A stretch of 64,000 nucleotides of DNA from Erysipelothrix amsterdamensis (lineage in GTDB: Bacteria; Bacillota_I; Bacilli_A; Erysipelotrichales; Erysipelotrichaceae): assembly GCF_940143175.1 (NCBI RefSeq), contig NZ_OW659496.1:992001-1056000 (forward strand), written 5' to 3'. Positions 17,092 through 27,175 of this stretch are shown in pieces. Under the pieces are notes generated by a model. The model made no database searches. It was not told the origin of the DNA and was given only the letters and a program-made list of their open reading frames with translations. Position numbers and translations under genes: made by a program. The first letter of the stretch is position 1; every line of letters begins with the position of its first letter.

Positions 17092-18279
17092 TTATTTTAA
17101 CTGATCAAGAACAGATGTACCGTACTCCGTAGGTTTTGCACCGAAGTTATCTACAATCGTTGCCCCTAAATCCGAGAACGTATTATTTTTTTCTAACATA
17201 CCCTTCCCTTCTAAAGAAGGAGAGTAGTAAAGAACTGGTACCTCTTCACGGGTATGATCTGATCCAGTGTGTGTTGGATCATTACCATGATCAGCAGTAA
17301 TAATAAGTAAATCACGATCACCAATATGTTGTAGTAAGGTGCCGAGTTGAACATCGAATGCTTCAAGGGCCTTACCGTAACCAATTGGATCACGACGGTG
17401 ACCATACATCGCATCAAAATCCACGAGATTTACAAACATAAATCCATTAAAATCATGATCTTTTGTGATACGAATTGTTTCTTCCATTCCGTGTTCATTA
17501 CTCTTTGTACGATATGACTCAGTGATACCTTCGCCATCAAAAATATCTGAAATTTTTCCGACACTAATAACATCATTACCGTTTTCTTTAAGTGAATCCA
17601 AAGCAGTTTTACCAAATGGTTTAAGTGCATAGTCATGACGATTGGAAGTGCGTTTGAAAGCGCCTTTTCCTTCACCTACAAATGGACGAGCAATGACGCG
17701 ACCAACTTTCCATTCGTCTTTCATCGTTAATTCACGAGCAATTTCACAGCATCGATAGAGTTCATCGAGTCCAAAAACATCTTCGTGAGCTGCAATTTGA
17801 AGTACAGAATCAGCAGATGTATAAACAATCATCTTTTTCGTTGCCATGTGTTCTTCACCCAACTCATCTAAAATTTCAGTACCACTTGCTGCTTTATTAC
17901 CAATGATTTCGTATCCTGTGCGTTCTTGCAGTTCATCTAAAAGTTCTTTCGGAAAACCTGTTTCGGTAAATGTGATAAATGGATTTTCAATATAAAGACC
18001 CATCATTTCCCAATGACCTGTCATCGTATCTTTACCATTTGAAGCCTCAATCATTTTTGTATAGTATGCTTTCGGTTCCGATACCGGAGAAACACCTTTA
18101 ATATTATGTAAATTACCGAGTCCAAGTTGTTCAAGGTTAGGCATATTTAAACCATTCATTGCCTCCGCAATATGACCTAACGTGTCTGTACCTACATCGC
18201 CAAATTTCGCAGCATCATGTGCTGCACCGGCTCCAACTGAATCCATCACTACTGTAATAATTCGATCAAATTTCTTCAT
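17092..18279 (-). CDS. deoB: Phosphopentomutase
   Basis: 395 aa, alkaline-phosphatase superfamily. It interconverts ribose-1-phosphate or deoxyribose-1-phosphate and the 5-phosphates in nucleoside salvage. Metal-binding motifs are visible: VVMDSVGAG near residue 10, then [16 protein letters not shown], and [20 protein letters not shown] near the C-terminus. I chose the ATG at 18279 because AGGAGGG lies 7 bases upstream; the longer frame lacks a ribosome site. It overlaps the xerD end by 14 bases, matching the xerD-deoB (ripX-drm) order of Bacillus. Confidence 0.95.
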   Translation of the reverse strand: MKKFDRIITVVMDSVGAGAAHDAAKFGDVGTDTLGHIAEAMNGLNMPNLEQLGLGNLHNIKGVSPVSEPKAYYTKMIEASNGKDTMTGHWEMMGLYIENPFITFTETGFPKELLDELQERTGYEIIGNKAASGTEILDELGEEHMATKKMIVYTSADSVLQIAAHEDVFGLDELYRCCEIARELTMKDEWKVGRVIARPFVGEGKGAFKRTSNRHDYALKPFGKTALDSLKENGNDVISVGKISDIFDGEGITESYRTKSNEHGMEETIRITKDHDFNGFMFVNLVDFDAMYGHRRDPIGYGKALEAFDVQLGTLLQHIGDRDLLIITADHGNDPTHTGSDHTREEVPVLYYSPSLEGKGMLEKNNTFSDLGATIVDNFGAKPTEYGTSVLDQLK

Positions 18280-19180
18280 CTCTATTCCCTCCTTGATTCG
18301 AAAAACCACCTTTTAAAAACTGATCATACTCGCGCTTCAATGTTTTCTTATTGACATGAGTATAAATCTGGGTTGTTGAGATATCTTGATGACCGAGGAG
18401 TTCTTGAATAATACGCAAGTCTACGCCTGTGTCTAAGATAGCTGTTGCGAAACTATGTCGCAAAGTATGTGCTGAAATAGGAGTTGAAATTCCCATTTCT
18501 TTACACCTAGATTTTATCATAGAATCAATGTATTGTCTTGATATTCCCTTGCCTTTTGCGTTAATAAATACTTGCTCTGTCGGTAGAATTAGCCATTGTG
18601 GACGAATATTATTTATATATTCACTTAAGCCCTCAATTGCATCAGCAGATAAAGGAATCATGCGTTCTTTATTTCCTTTACCAAGAATTCGCAACCACTT
18701 TTGCTCAAGATAAACTTGCGAAAACTCTAAATGAACACATTCCGAAACACGCAAGCCACACCGGTAGAGCAGCAATAAAATTGCGAAATCTAGATAATCT
18801 TTACCTGTGACACGTTCAAAAGAAAAAAGTTTACGTATTGTGTCATCCGAAACAACTGTAGGCAGACGTGTACCTTTATTTTTGAGTGAAACAAATGCTG
18901 TTGGATCATGTTGTAATTGACCACTGTTCAACAAATATTGATGAAACTGTCGTATAACTACAACCTTATGTTGAATTGTTGAAGCGGCATAATCATTCTT
19001 AATATCATCAATGTATTTTCGAATTACCTCAGCATCAACAGATTGAAGTGATGAAATAGATTCATGTTCTAAATAGTCAATATAGTGCTTTAAGTCGTTC
19101 CGGTAAGATGTAACAGTTAATGCTGCTTTAGGATCAATAAATTGGAGGTAGTGAATAAAATCATTTGCTTTTGTTTTCAT
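18266..19180 (-). CDS. xerD: Site-specific tyrosine recombinase XerD
   Basis: 304 aa. The N-terminal core-binding (SAM-like) domain covers about residues 1-95 and the catalytic domain the rest. All catalytic residues are visible: Arg in YRCGLRVSE, Lys in [17 protein letters not shown] (His, Arg), [11 protein letters not shown] (His) and IYTHV (Tyr). XerD resolves chromosome dimers at dif with XerC. The location upstream of deoB supports xerD rather than a mobile-element integrase. The start overlaps the dinB end by 20 bases with AAGGAG upstream. Confidence 0.88.
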   Translation of the reverse strand: MKTKANDFIHYLQFIDPKAALTVTSYRNDLKHYIDYLEHESISSLQSVDAEVIRKYIDDIKNDYAASTIQHKVVVIRQFHQYLLNSGQLQHDPTAFVSLKNKGTRLPTVVSDDTIRKLFSFERVTGKDYLDFAILLLLYRCGLRVSECVHLEFSQVYLEQKWLRILGKGNKERMIPLSADAIEGLSEYINNIRPQWLILPTEQVFINAKGKGISRQYIDSMIKSRCKEMGISTPISAHTLRHSFATAILDTGVDLRIIQELLGHQDISTTQIYTHVNKKTLKREYDQFLKGGFSNQGGNRDEEI

Positions 19181-20342
19181 GACGTGTCTCCTTGAGTATC
19201 GATCTTGTCGTCTTAAAAAGATCTTGGCTGAGTTCTTTATTAAGTCTCTGGATGATATCGTTTACTGTAATTTCATCCAAATCATCAAAGATATTTAACT
19301 GTTCAATTATTTCATCTTTCGGCATTAAGTTTGTCATTGTAACTGAAATGAAAGAAACGCCACCTTCCCCTTCAAATTCATCGTATAAACTCATGAGTCG
19401 TTCAAAAACTAAGTTTTGGTCACTCGTATATTCATCAAAAGTAAAGGAACGTGTTGCCGTCTTATAATCATCAAGTCGAATTGAGAATGATATGGTCTTT
19501 CCTACAACATCTTGACGTTCCATACGACGAATTACTTCCCCCAATTCGTTTAAAATTGCATTACGAATTTCATCAAGTTCAGTCATAGCATCTTTGAATG
19601 TTTTCGATTGCCCAATTGATTTCATGGTTACATCAGTATCAATTACTGAGTGATCGTATCCATTTGCCTTCTGCACGAAATTTTGCGCATTGATACCCAA
19701 AATGTTTTTGAGATGATCAGGATTAAAGTGAGCAAGATCTCCGATTGTTTCGATACCAATCCGCTTTAACTTCGGTACCGTTTTTTGTCCAATTCCGTGC
19801 ATAGAATCTATGGAAAGCGGCCATAATTTTTGTGGAACTTCCCGAATTCTAAGCACTGTAATACCACGAGGTTTCTGCATGTCACTCGCCATCTTGGCTA
19901 GAAATTTATTGGGTGCCACACCAATAGAAATGGGAAGTCGCAATGCTTCCCAGACGCTTTTTTGAATTTCAACGGCAAGATCAAGTGGCTTTTCATATTT
20001 TTTTATAACGTCTGTCATATCAACATAACATTCATCAATACTTGCGGGTTGCATGATCGCCGAATATGAACGAATGATATTCATAAATTTAACCGACAAA
20101 TCCTGATACAATTCAAAATCGACTTCAATGACTTCCAAGTGAGGACAAAGACGTTTGGCTTGTGCAAGCGGCATAGCAGAATTAACACCATAAGAGCGTG
20201 CCTCATAGGATGCAGTCGTAACAACAGATCCTCTTTGGTTACTACAAACGACAACCGGTTTACCGTATAAACTTGAATCTGTAATAAGATGCGCACTTGC
20301 ATAAAATGCATTAATATCAATATGAAAGATTACTTGTGCCAT
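19161..20342 (-). CDS. dinB: DNA polymerase IV (Y-family translesion polymerase)
   Basis: 393 aa. It copies damaged templates. Catalytic motifs are present: HIDINAFYAS at the start, AASYEARSYGV-type steric region (TTASYEARSYGVNSAMP), and SIDECYVDMTDV near residue 105. Helix-hairpin-helix (GIGQKTVPKLKRIGI) and little-finger domains follow. It overlaps recN by 13 bases and xerD by 20, forming a repair cluster. No beta-clamp motif was looked for in detail. Confidence 0.95.
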   Translation of the reverse strand: MAQVIFHIDINAFYASAHLITDSSLYGKPVVVCSNQRGSVVTTASYEARSYGVNSAMPLAQAKRLCPHLEVIEVDFELYQDLSVKFMNIIRSYSAIMQPASIDECYVDMTDVIKKYEKPLDLAVEIQKSVWEALRLPISIGVAPNKFLAKMASDMQKPRGITVLRIREVPQKLWPLSIDSMHGIGQKTVPKLKRIGIETIGDLAHFNPDHLKNILGINAQNFVQKANGYDHSVIDTDVTMKSIGQSKTFKDAMTELDEIRNAILNELGEVIRRMERQDVVGKTISFSIRLDDYKTATRSFTFDEYTSDQNLVFERLMSLYDEFEGEGGVSFISVTMTNLMPKDEIIEQLNIFDDLDEITVNDIIQRLNKELSQDLFKTTRSILKETRHENKSK

Positions 20343-21985
20343 TTTAATTGTTGGCCTTCCTTGAGAAGTTCACGTGCGGAATGTAATGATGCACTTGTAT
20401 TATTACCAGACATAATTAACGCCATCTGTTGAATACGATCTTCTCCTGTAATTTCTCTAATGTCGGTCACAACATCTTCATCGACTTCTGCTTTAGATAT
20501 AAGATAATGGTGATCCGCACATGCTGCAACCGCAGCTAAATGTGAAATGGTCAAGACCTGAGATGTTTGAGAAAGTTTACTCATTTTCGATCCAATTTTA
20601 AGCGCAACACGACCACTAACACCTGTATCTATTTCGTCAAAAATAATTGTAGAAACACCATAAATCGAACTGAAAATCGTTTTGAGTCCTAACATTAATC
20701 GGGAAAGTTCACCACCACTTGCAACACGTTCTAATGGAGATGGCATAATCCCTTTATTCATCGATACGAGAAAGTGTGCGGATTCAGCACCATCAGATGT
20801 TAAGTCTGATTTTTCAAGAGCAATTACAAATTGAGCATTTTCAAGCAATAAGTCGTCAAGTTGTTCGACAATAGACTGCTCGAGATTATTTTTCGCCTTC
20901 AATCTGGTTTCAGATAGACTTTGGGCTGCTTGAAGAAGCTTTGCATACAATGCTTCAATCTCATTTTCTAAATCCGTTTTAAAATCATCAAAATGTTCAG
21001 CTTGTTCAATCTGTTGAATAAGTTCATTTTGCTTCTTAAATACACGTTCAAGAGTTCCATATTTACGAATCAATTGGTCATATTGATAGACACGATCTTG
21101 TAAAAGATTATATTCATACTCATCAAAAACCAGACTACTGTTATAACGAACTAACTCATCACGAATATCTTCTACTTCATAATAGACATTTTTAAAACGT
21201 TCCTGAAGTTCTTGATCTCGTAAAGCATCAATGATGTCTAAAAAATCATAAAGTTTGCCTACGACGCCCTGTTCTCCATCAAGCGTCTCTTCGAGATCAT
21301 TCACAAACGATTTAGTTTTTTCGAAATTTGAAAGTGTTTCAAGACTATCTTTGATCGTTTGATAGTCATCGATACTTGGATTTAAATCTTGGATCTCTTT
21401 AAGCTGAAAATGAGCAAATGCAATTTCATCAGGATTAATATTACTGTTTTCAAGGTTTTTTAAACGCATTTGTGCTTCTTGATATTTTTTAAATAGTTCA
21501 TTGTAAGAGAAACGTACAGTTTCATTTTGCGCAAATTCATCAAGCAACTTCAAATGGTTTTTTGAATTCAGTAGATATTGTGTCTCATGTTGAGAATGAA
21601 TGTCAAGAACACCATCCAAACAAGATTTAACTGTCGATAGATTAACAACACGATGGTTAATTTTACACATACTCCGTCCTTCAAGATTCATTTCTCTTGA
21701 AATAACTGCGTACTCATCGTCTTCGTCATACAAATCAAAAGCAACGAGTTTCTTTTTAAGATTTATCGCTTTATCAAGGTCAAAAGCGACTTCCACACGT
21801 GCACTTTTACCATTTTTTCCAACAACAGACGCACTACTTCGCTGTCCTGATACAAAATTTAGTGCATCAACTAGAAGCGATTTACCTGCTCCAGTCTCAC
21901 CGGTGAAAACGTTAAAACGATCTGAAAAATCAACAGATATATGATGAATTAAAACAAAATTATCTATCGTTAAATGAGTAAGCAT
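20330..21985 (-). CDS. recN: DNA repair protein RecN
   Basis: 551 aa, an SMC-like ATPase acting in double-strand break repair. Walker A GETGAGKS lies near residue 30, a long coiled coil spans about residues 150-360, and the C-terminal ATPase half has the signature ASGGELSRLMLGLK and Walker B TIIFDEIDTGVSG. The ATG follows GGAGG. Its place beside the isoprenoid/xse genes matches the conserved Firmicutes order, though argR and the TlyA-type methyltransferase usually found between them are absent. Confidence 0.95.
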   Translation of the reverse strand: MLTHLTIDNFVLIHHISVDFSDRFNVFTGETGAGKSLLVDALNFVSGQRSSASVVGKNGKSARVEVAFDLDKAINLKKKLVAFDLYDEDDEYAVISREMNLEGRSMCKINHRVVNLSTVKSCLDGVLDIHSQHETQYLLNSKNHLKLLDEFAQNETVRFSYNELFKKYQEAQMRLKNLENSNINPDEIAFAHFQLKEIQDLNPSIDDYQTIKDSLETLSNFEKTKSFVNDLEETLDGEQGVVGKLYDFLDIIDALRDQELQERFKNVYYEVEDIRDELVRYNSSLVFDEYEYNLLQDRVYQYDQLIRKYGTLERVFKKQNELIQQIEQAEHFDDFKTDLENEIEALYAKLLQAAQSLSETRLKAKNNLEQSIVEQLDDLLLENAQFVIALEKSDLTSDGAESAHFLVSMNKGIMPSPLERVASGGELSRLMLGLKTIFSSIYGVSTIIFDEIDTGVSGRVALKIGSKMSKLSQTSQVLTISHLAAVAACADHHYLISKAEVDEDVVTDIREITGEDRIQQMALIMSGNNTSASLHSARELLKEGQQLKWHK

Positions 21986-22000
21986 GGTATTCCTCCTTTA

Positions 22001-23779
22001 CTAATTAAAATAATCGAAAACATTGTTTATATGAATTTTTTGAGATGATTTCGCATCCTTAGAAGTCTTATTTAAATGGAGGCATGAGACATGTAAATCG
22101 ATGCATTCATTATCTGCCTTTAACTGATGAAGATTACGAAGAACATTTTGAAAAAGAACACTTTTTGTGCTTTCAACGTCATAAACAACAATTTTAAGTT
22201 TACATGAAATTATTTTTTCTAAAATATCGTGATCCACAAATAGAATTTCAGAGCAATTTACCAATCCAATATCTAATTGATTAGACTGAATTCTCTGCTT
22301 AATTGAGTTGATGGATGGACCAAAAGACAGAATAACCCCTGCACTTTCAATACTAAAATCATTTTCAATCTGCCATCCCCTTATCGGAGTTAATGCGGTT
22401 TCCGGCGCAACATACTCAAGCCCTGTTGGAATTCTGAGAACACTAATTTGAGGCTCTTGAATTATTTGTTCCAAGATTGAAATCGTATCAACAATCGATT
22501 TACCCATGTACACCTTAAAATGTGCTAGGTTTGCAAAGACACCTAAATCAAAAATACCTTGTCGATATGTATCGCCCTCTAGATTTAGTCCAGAATCATT
22601 CACTATTATAGTAATTGGACATTGTTTGATTGAAAATTGATTCCGCAGTTGCAAGACGACGCCATCGACCTGAGAAGCATGAATTGAAATAATTACATGT
22701 TTCCCTTCTTGAACAAGTCCATGTGCAATCGATACTAAAGCCTGCGTTGATCCCGAAGTTGCGATAAAGTGATCAGGTCTGGTAAGTGCAAACGTTGGTA
22801 AATAGTCTTTTAATTTGTAAGTATCTGCAAGAACATAAAGATCTGGATCATCTTGAGCAATATCCGTCAATTGATAATCAATTGCTTCTAAATATGTATG
22901 ATAATTATCGGCACGATCATGATCCGTTTTAAACGTTGGAAATTCAAGCTTACGTTGTTTTTTATTCTTTAAACGCGTTTGTACGTGAATTACATGGGGA
23001 CCTTTATATTTTTTCGATAATTCAAATACACGAATTAACTCCTTAAGATTTTGACCATCCATAGGTCCTTGGTAATCGACGCCAAACTGTTTAAATATTG
23101 TTGGTTCCAATACCGTCTCCTTAACCGCATCACGTATTTTAGTAAGCGTCGCAAGAATTGGACGACTTATGGGGTTGGAGTCCAGGAGTGATTTCATATC
23201 TTTTTTAAAGCCCGTATACGTTTTACTGATACGTATGGATTTGATTAAGGCATCCATCGAGGTGTAATGTCTTAAAAGCGATTGTTGTTCATCAATCAGG
23301 ATGATGGTAAGATTTGGTTTAAAACGGCTAATTTGGACCAATGTTTCATAAGTAATACCATAATTCAAAGCATAATCATTGAGAACGATGACATTATTAA
23401 CATCCGGATGTTCAATAGCATATGCTAGTGCAACACCCAATCCTTCTCCAGGTTTTCCGCCACTATAACGATCCATTGGATTTTGATCATCCAAATACAT
23501 GGATCCAGAATTTCTGAGTAGCAAGTCCTCAGCTCTACCTGTAAGAATTTTATGAACCATAACTTGCTTCCCACCATCAAAAATGATATTGTCGTGATTT
23601 AAATCAAAAACGTGATGGAGTGCCAGTGTTGTTTCAAGTACATTGATATTTTCAATAATTGTATCTACTTCATATCGTGTTTTAGACGCAAGAAAAACAG
23701 CGATTTCATCACTGAGTTTTTCTAATTCATCAACGGTTAAAGACGTAAAATCATACGATTTGCTAAATTGTTCAAACAA
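22001..23779 (-). CDS. Degenerate 1-deoxyxylulose-5-phosphate synthase homologue (predicted pseudoenzyme)
   Basis: 592 aa, aligning over its length with DXS (for example NIIFDGGKQVMVHKILTGR against the DXS GHQ-YPHKILTGR block, and FGVDYQGPMDGQNLKELI). Residues needed for chemistry are replaced. The early catalytic SGH is absent; GHQ is GKQ; the PGHSS-type block is PGEGL; the ThDP/Mg GDG is NDY and the matching NDN is IDE; the E of AEQHA is S (SGSTQA). It starts with TTG behind AGGAGG. It sits exactly where dxs sits in Firmicutes, 12 bases after ispA. The open frame shows it is maintained, so it is not a random pseudogene. A binding or structural role is possible but unknown. Confidence 0.75.
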   Translation of the reverse strand: MFEQFSKSYDFTSLTVDELEKLSDEIAVFLASKTRYEVDTIIENINVLETTLALHHVFDLNHDNIIFDGGKQVMVHKILTGRAEDLLLRNSGSMYLDDQNPMDRYSGGKPGEGLGVALAYAIEHPDVNNVIVLNDYALNYGITYETLVQISRFKPNLTIILIDEQQSLLRHYTSMDALIKSIRISKTYTGFKKDMKSLLDSNPISRPILATLTKIRDAVKETVLEPTIFKQFGVDYQGPMDGQNLKELIRVFELSKKYKGPHVIHVQTRLKNKKQRKLEFPTFKTDHDRADNYHTYLEAIDYQLTDIAQDDPDLYVLADTYKLKDYLPTFALTRPDHFIATSGSTQALVSIAHGLVQEGKHVIISIHASQVDGVVLQLRNQFSIKQCPITIIVNDSGLNLEGDTYRQGIFDLGVFANLAHFKVYMGKSIVDTISILEQIIQEPQISVLRIPTGLEYVAPETALTPIRGWQIENDFSIESAGVILSFGPSINSIKQRIQSNQLDIGLVNCSEILFVDHDILEKIISCKLKIVVYDVESTKSVLFQNVLRNLHQLKADNECIDLHVSCLHLNKTSKDAKSSQKIHINNVFDYFN

Positions 23780-23791
23780 GAGACGTGCCTC

Positions 23792-24631
23792 CTATAATTC
23801 GCGACTCATCATTTCATCAATAATCTGTTTTAGATTTCCATTTTCAATATTCATTTGTTTTAATAAATCTTTAATATTTGAAAAATACGATTCCGTTAAA
23901 GTGTGGGCTTTCTCTACACCAAGTAAACTAACCACGGTTGTTTTATCACGTTCAGCATCACTTTGATTACTCTTTCCAATTTGTTCAGATGTTTTCGTAA
24001 CTTCAAGAAGATCATCTTGAAATTGGAAGGCAACTCCAAGCGTTAAACCTAAATCATGTGCTAATTTTTGATACGAATCCTTACCTGCAATTACGGCCGC
24101 CATTTCAAATGCCCCTGCAAATAGACATCCTGTTTTTAGATTATAACAAGCAACTAAATCATCAATATGATTTATGTGATCATCGATATCCAATTCTTGT
24201 CCTAAAATCATTCCATTATTACCCGCATTCCGCGCCAAAATCTCAAGACATTTTCCAAGAACATCTGAATCTAGAGAAGACTGAGATAAGGCTGTAAAAG
24301 CGCCTGTTAATAATGCATCCCCCGCAAGAATTGCAACACCCTCCCCAAATACTTTGTGATTGGTTGGTTTAAAACGACGTAAATCATCGTCATCCATCGC
24401 TGGCAAATCATCATGTACAAGAGAATAGGTATGAACCATCTCAAGAGCACATGCTGGATTTAAACCTTGTTTATAGTCACATCCAAAATCCTCAAGCATC
24501 GCCAGTAAAAGACGTGGTCTCAATCGTTTTCCACCACTCATCAACGAATACGTCATCGCTTCTCTAACGACTGATGTTTTTGGATAATACTCTAAAATCG
24601 CATCTAAACGCGCATCAATATCTTTAATCAT
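23792..24631 (-). CDS. ispA: Polyprenyl (farnesyl/geranylgeranyl) diphosphate synthase
   Basis: 279 aa. It condenses isopentenyl diphosphate with allylic diphosphates. Both aspartate-rich motifs are intact: DDLPAMDDDDLRR and QFQDDLLEV, as are GGKRLRP and the KTG motif (YNLKTGCLF). Chain length cannot be fixed from the sequence. The ATG overlaps the xseB end by 8 bases. Its neighbour in the dxs position is catalytically dead, so the C5 precursor must come from elsewhere, perhaps the mevalonate route (inference). Confidence 0.92.
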   Translation of the reverse strand: MIKDIDARLDAILEYYPKTSVVREAMTYSLMSGGKRLRPRLLLAMLEDFGCDYKQGLNPACALEMVHTYSLVHDDLPAMDDDDLRRFKPTNHKVFGEGVAILAGDALLTGAFTALSQSSLDSDVLGKCLEILARNAGNNGMILGQELDIDDHINHIDDLVACYNLKTGCLFAGAFEMAAVIAGKDSYQKLAHDLGLTLGVAFQFQDDLLEVTKTSEQIGKSNQSDAERDKTTVVSLLGVEKAHTLTESYFSNIKDLLKQMNIENGNLKQIIDEMMSREL

Positions 24632-24833
24632 TTTGATCCCCTTGGTGTTTCTGAACTAACGCTTTAACTTGGTTTTCATAACCACTTAAGCGTTCTTGAC
24701 ATTGCTTGGATAAATTAAGGCCTTCCTCAAAAAGAACAATTGCTTGATCTAGAGGTAAACTATCCTTCTCTAATTCATTTGCAATTTCTGCCAAACGTGC
24801 CATTGCAACTTCAAAATTAAAATCTTTATTCAT
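24624..24833 (-). CDS. xseB: Exodeoxyribonuclease VII small subunit
   Basis: 69 aa, a short helical protein typical of XseB (FEVAMARLAEIANELEK, LDQAIVLFEEGLNLSKQC). It binds the large subunit as a multimeric partner in single-strand DNA exonuclease VII. The start overlaps xseA by 8 bases with AAGGAG upstream. Confidence 0.93.
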   Translation of the reverse strand: MNKDFNFEVAMARLAEIANELEKDSLPLDQAIVLFEEGLNLSKQCQERLSGYENQVKALVQKHQGDQND

Positions 24834-26316
24834 CTTTAGACTCCTTACTGATGACTTGTGTTACCACAAATCCATCTCTAAATTCTAACTGAATTCGATC
24901 ATCAACATTTACTGACTCAGTACTTACAATATGGATATCATTCACCCGCGGAATGATATAACCCTGGTTCAGATTTCGTTGAATTACTTCGAGTGGTGAA
25001 CGATACTTTAGTGATTTAAGTATATCGTTTAAACGCTCTTTTTTCAAGTTCAACCCGCGTTCCATTACTGAATAAAAACGTTCATCATATTGCTCAATCA
25101 TCCCTTGATTTTGTTTAATACCTCGATCAATATACTGCGAATAAAAATCAAAACGACTCTGCATCATTTCAAACTTTTGAAGCGATTGAGTGACTTTCTG
25201 CTGAATTGACGCAGAACTTAAACCGAGATATTGATTTATAATATTAGACGAATTGTTATGCTTCAGTGATAATGAATTCTCCATACGATTTGAAATAAGA
25301 GCAAGAATCCGTTTTGATTCATCAAAAAGAACTTGTTGATGTGTAATCCTTACTGTTAAGGTATCCAATTTTTGTTGTTTACGTTCAACAAAAAGTACAG
25401 GATCTTTTAAAGCACTACTTTGAATTAATGATGTAAAATCACCGGTACGGCGAAGATATTTGTTACGGACCGCAAGATAATACTGATTTTTGTAATCACG
25501 AATCATCACTTGCATCTCAATCCTGTTTGGTGTTGCTGCTACAGCTGCAGCGGTGGGGGTTGCTGCTCGATAATCAGCAACAAAATCAGATAAAGTAACA
25601 TCACTTTCATGTCCAACACCTGAAATTATGGGAATTTCACTTTTGAATATTGCTTCAACGACTTCAGGTGTATTAAAAGCCCAAAGATCTTCTATTGAAC
25701 CCCCTCCACGTCCGATAATAATAGTATCAACGTGTTCATTATGAGCTCTTTGAATTTGTTGAACCAAACTTTTAGAAGCGAGGTCTCCTTGAACATAGGC
25801 TAACAAATCAATTTGCTTGGCTATTGGCCACCGTTCTTGAAGTGTACGTGTAATATCAGCATAAGCCGCACTGTTTTCACCTACTATAACTGCAATTCGT
25901 TGTGGATATTTAGGGATTTTTTTTCGATGTTTAGGATCGAAATAACCACGATCTTCAAAATCTTTTTTTAATTTTTCAAATTGGATATACAAATCACCCA
26001 GACCATCAAGATTCATACGATCCGCATAAATTTGAACCGTACCCGTATCGGTATAAACCTCACAGCGTCCAAAAATAACAACCTTATCGCCATCTTTGGG
26101 TTTAAAAAGTACTTTACTTGCACTTCGCCGGAACATAGCACAGGTAATTCTACTTTTGTCATCCTTGAGGGAAAAATAAAAATGCCCACTATGATGTGCT
26201 TTAAAATTCGAAAGCTCACCGACTAATGCGACATTCTTAAAAGAAGGATGTTGATCAATAACACCTTTTAATTCATTAACAAATTCTGTAACCGTAATTA
26301 CATCCTGAGTTATCAT
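24826..26316 (-). CDS. xseA: Exodeoxyribonuclease VII large subunit
   Basis: 496 aa, slightly longer than the usual 400-450 aa, with an extended coiled-coil region. An N-terminal OB-fold (VALVGELSNFKAHHSGHFYF) binds single-stranded DNA. The catalytic core includes IIIGRGGGSIEDLWAFN, PIISGVGHESDVTLSDFVAD and RAATPTAAA. It overlaps nusB by 4 bases (ATGA) and xseB by 8. folD, usual between nusB and xseA in Bacillus, is absent. Confidence 0.94.
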   Translation of the reverse strand: MITQDVITVTEFVNELKGVIDQHPSFKNVALVGELSNFKAHHSGHFYFSLKDDKSRITCAMFRRSASKVLFKPKDGDKVVIFGRCEVYTDTGTVQIYADRMNLDGLGDLYIQFEKLKKDFEDRGYFDPKHRKKIPKYPQRIAVIVGENSAAYADITRTLQERWPIAKQIDLLAYVQGDLASKSLVQQIQRAHNEHVDTIIIGRGGGSIEDLWAFNTPEVVEAIFKSEIPIISGVGHESDVTLSDFVADYRAATPTAAAVAATPNRIEMQVMIRDYKNQYYLAVRNKYLRRTGDFTSLIQSSALKDPVLFVERKQQKLDTLTVRITHQQVLFDESKRILALISNRMENSLSLKHNNSSNIINQYLGLSSASIQQKVTQSLQKFEMMQSRFDFYSQYIDRGIKQNQGMIEQYDERFYSVMERGLNLKKERLNDILKSLKYRSPLEVIQRNLNQGYIIPRVNDIHIVSTESVNVDDRIQLEFRDGFVVTQVISKESKDE

Positions 26317-26717
26317 AGTGCATCAATGACTCCATTAATTAATTTATAAGATTCCTCATCTGAAAAATCTTTAGCAAGATTAACCGCTTCATTAACAATA
26401 ACAACTTTATCTTGATAACCGAGTTCTAATTCAGCACAAGCCATGAGAAGAATAGCTTGTTCAATAAATCCTAAACGGTCAAAACGCCATTTCGTTAAAT
26501 AATGATCGATTGCTCGCGAATAAATATCTTTACGTGCTTCTACATTCATGACTACTTGTAACATTTCATCCTGAAGATTGAAATCTTGAATAAATGTACC
26601 GACTTCGGATACAAAGCGATTATCTTCAAGAACCTCTTGCATGGATTGCTCTCTCAAGAGATGAATATAAATTGCTGACATTGCATTTTGTCGTTCGTTA
26701 TATCGCGACATTACCAT
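26313..26717 (-). CDS. nusB: Transcription antitermination factor NusB
   Basis: 134 aa, all-helical NusB fold (NERQNAMSAIYIHLLREQ, LGYQDKVVIVNEAVNLAKDF). It binds boxA RNA with NusE (S10) for rRNA antitermination. I kept the first ATG because GGAGG sits 7 bases upstream; the ATG two codons later would be 13 bases away. Confidence 0.92.
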   Translation of the reverse strand: MVMSRYNERQNAMSAIYIHLLREQSMQEVLEDNRFVSEVGTFIQDFNLQDEMLQVVMNVEARKDIYSRAIDHYLTKWRFDRLGFIEQAILLMACAELELGYQDKVVIVNEAVNLAKDFSDEESYKLINGVIDAL

Positions 26718-26755
26718 AAAAAAACCTCCACAGTAAAAGAAGCAGACTCCTGCTT

Positions 26756-27085
26756 CTAATTAAACTTAAATCCTACAACATTAATATTGATTGAAGTATT
26801 ACTGAAATCAACCATTAATTCAATGTTGCGTTGTAAATCATTTTGTAATGCACGACATACACGTTCAACATCTTTACCATATTTTACGCGTACTTTAAGA
26901 TCGACATTAACATGACCGTTTTCATTTGAAACTATCAATGATTTTTTACCTGATCCATCTTCAAAAAAGATAGCATCATTTTCATTCACTGTAATCTGAA
27001 CAATATGATTAATAACATTGTTCGAAATTGCAATTTGACCAAGACCAGTCTTCTCATTTTGAATTAAGACATATTCATTTGACAT
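26756..27085 (-). CDS. yqhY: Asp23/Gls24 family protein (YqhY-like)
   Basis: 109 aa, an Asp23/Gls24 (DUF322) domain. The position directly before nusB matches yqhY of Bacillus, which has been connected with lipid metabolism homeostasis; that role is not demonstrated here. The ATG at 27085 is chosen over a GTG at 27094 because AGGTG is correctly spaced. No signal peptide or membrane segment. Confidence 0.85.
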   Translation of the reverse strand: MSNEYVLIQNEKTGLGQIAISNNVINHIVQITVNENDAIFFEDGSGKKSLIVSNENGHVNVDLKVRVKYGKDVERVCRALQNDLQRNIELMVDFSNTSININVVGFKFN

Positions 27086-27105
27086 ATTTATCACCTACTA
27101 AACTA

Positions 27106-27114
27106 ATTATAACA
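27106..27114 (-). promoter_or_regulatory. Extended -10 promoter of the yqhY-nusB-xse-ispA operon
   Basis: Minus strand TG-T-TATAAT with a T-rich upstream tract; no good -35. It ends 20 bases before the ATG at 27085. Confidence 0.5.
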
Positions 27115-27175
27115 GAAAAAAAAACTAAACAAAAGCAAGAACACAAAAGGTTTAACAATTATCGCTCAACACACC

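Noticed and set aside
18266-19180. Mobile-element integrase
   Set aside because: Position before deoB and lack of att-like repeats match chromosomal xerD.
22001-23779. Functional dxs
   Set aside because: Catalytic His, ThDP/Mg-binding GDG and NDN, and the catalytic Glu are all replaced.
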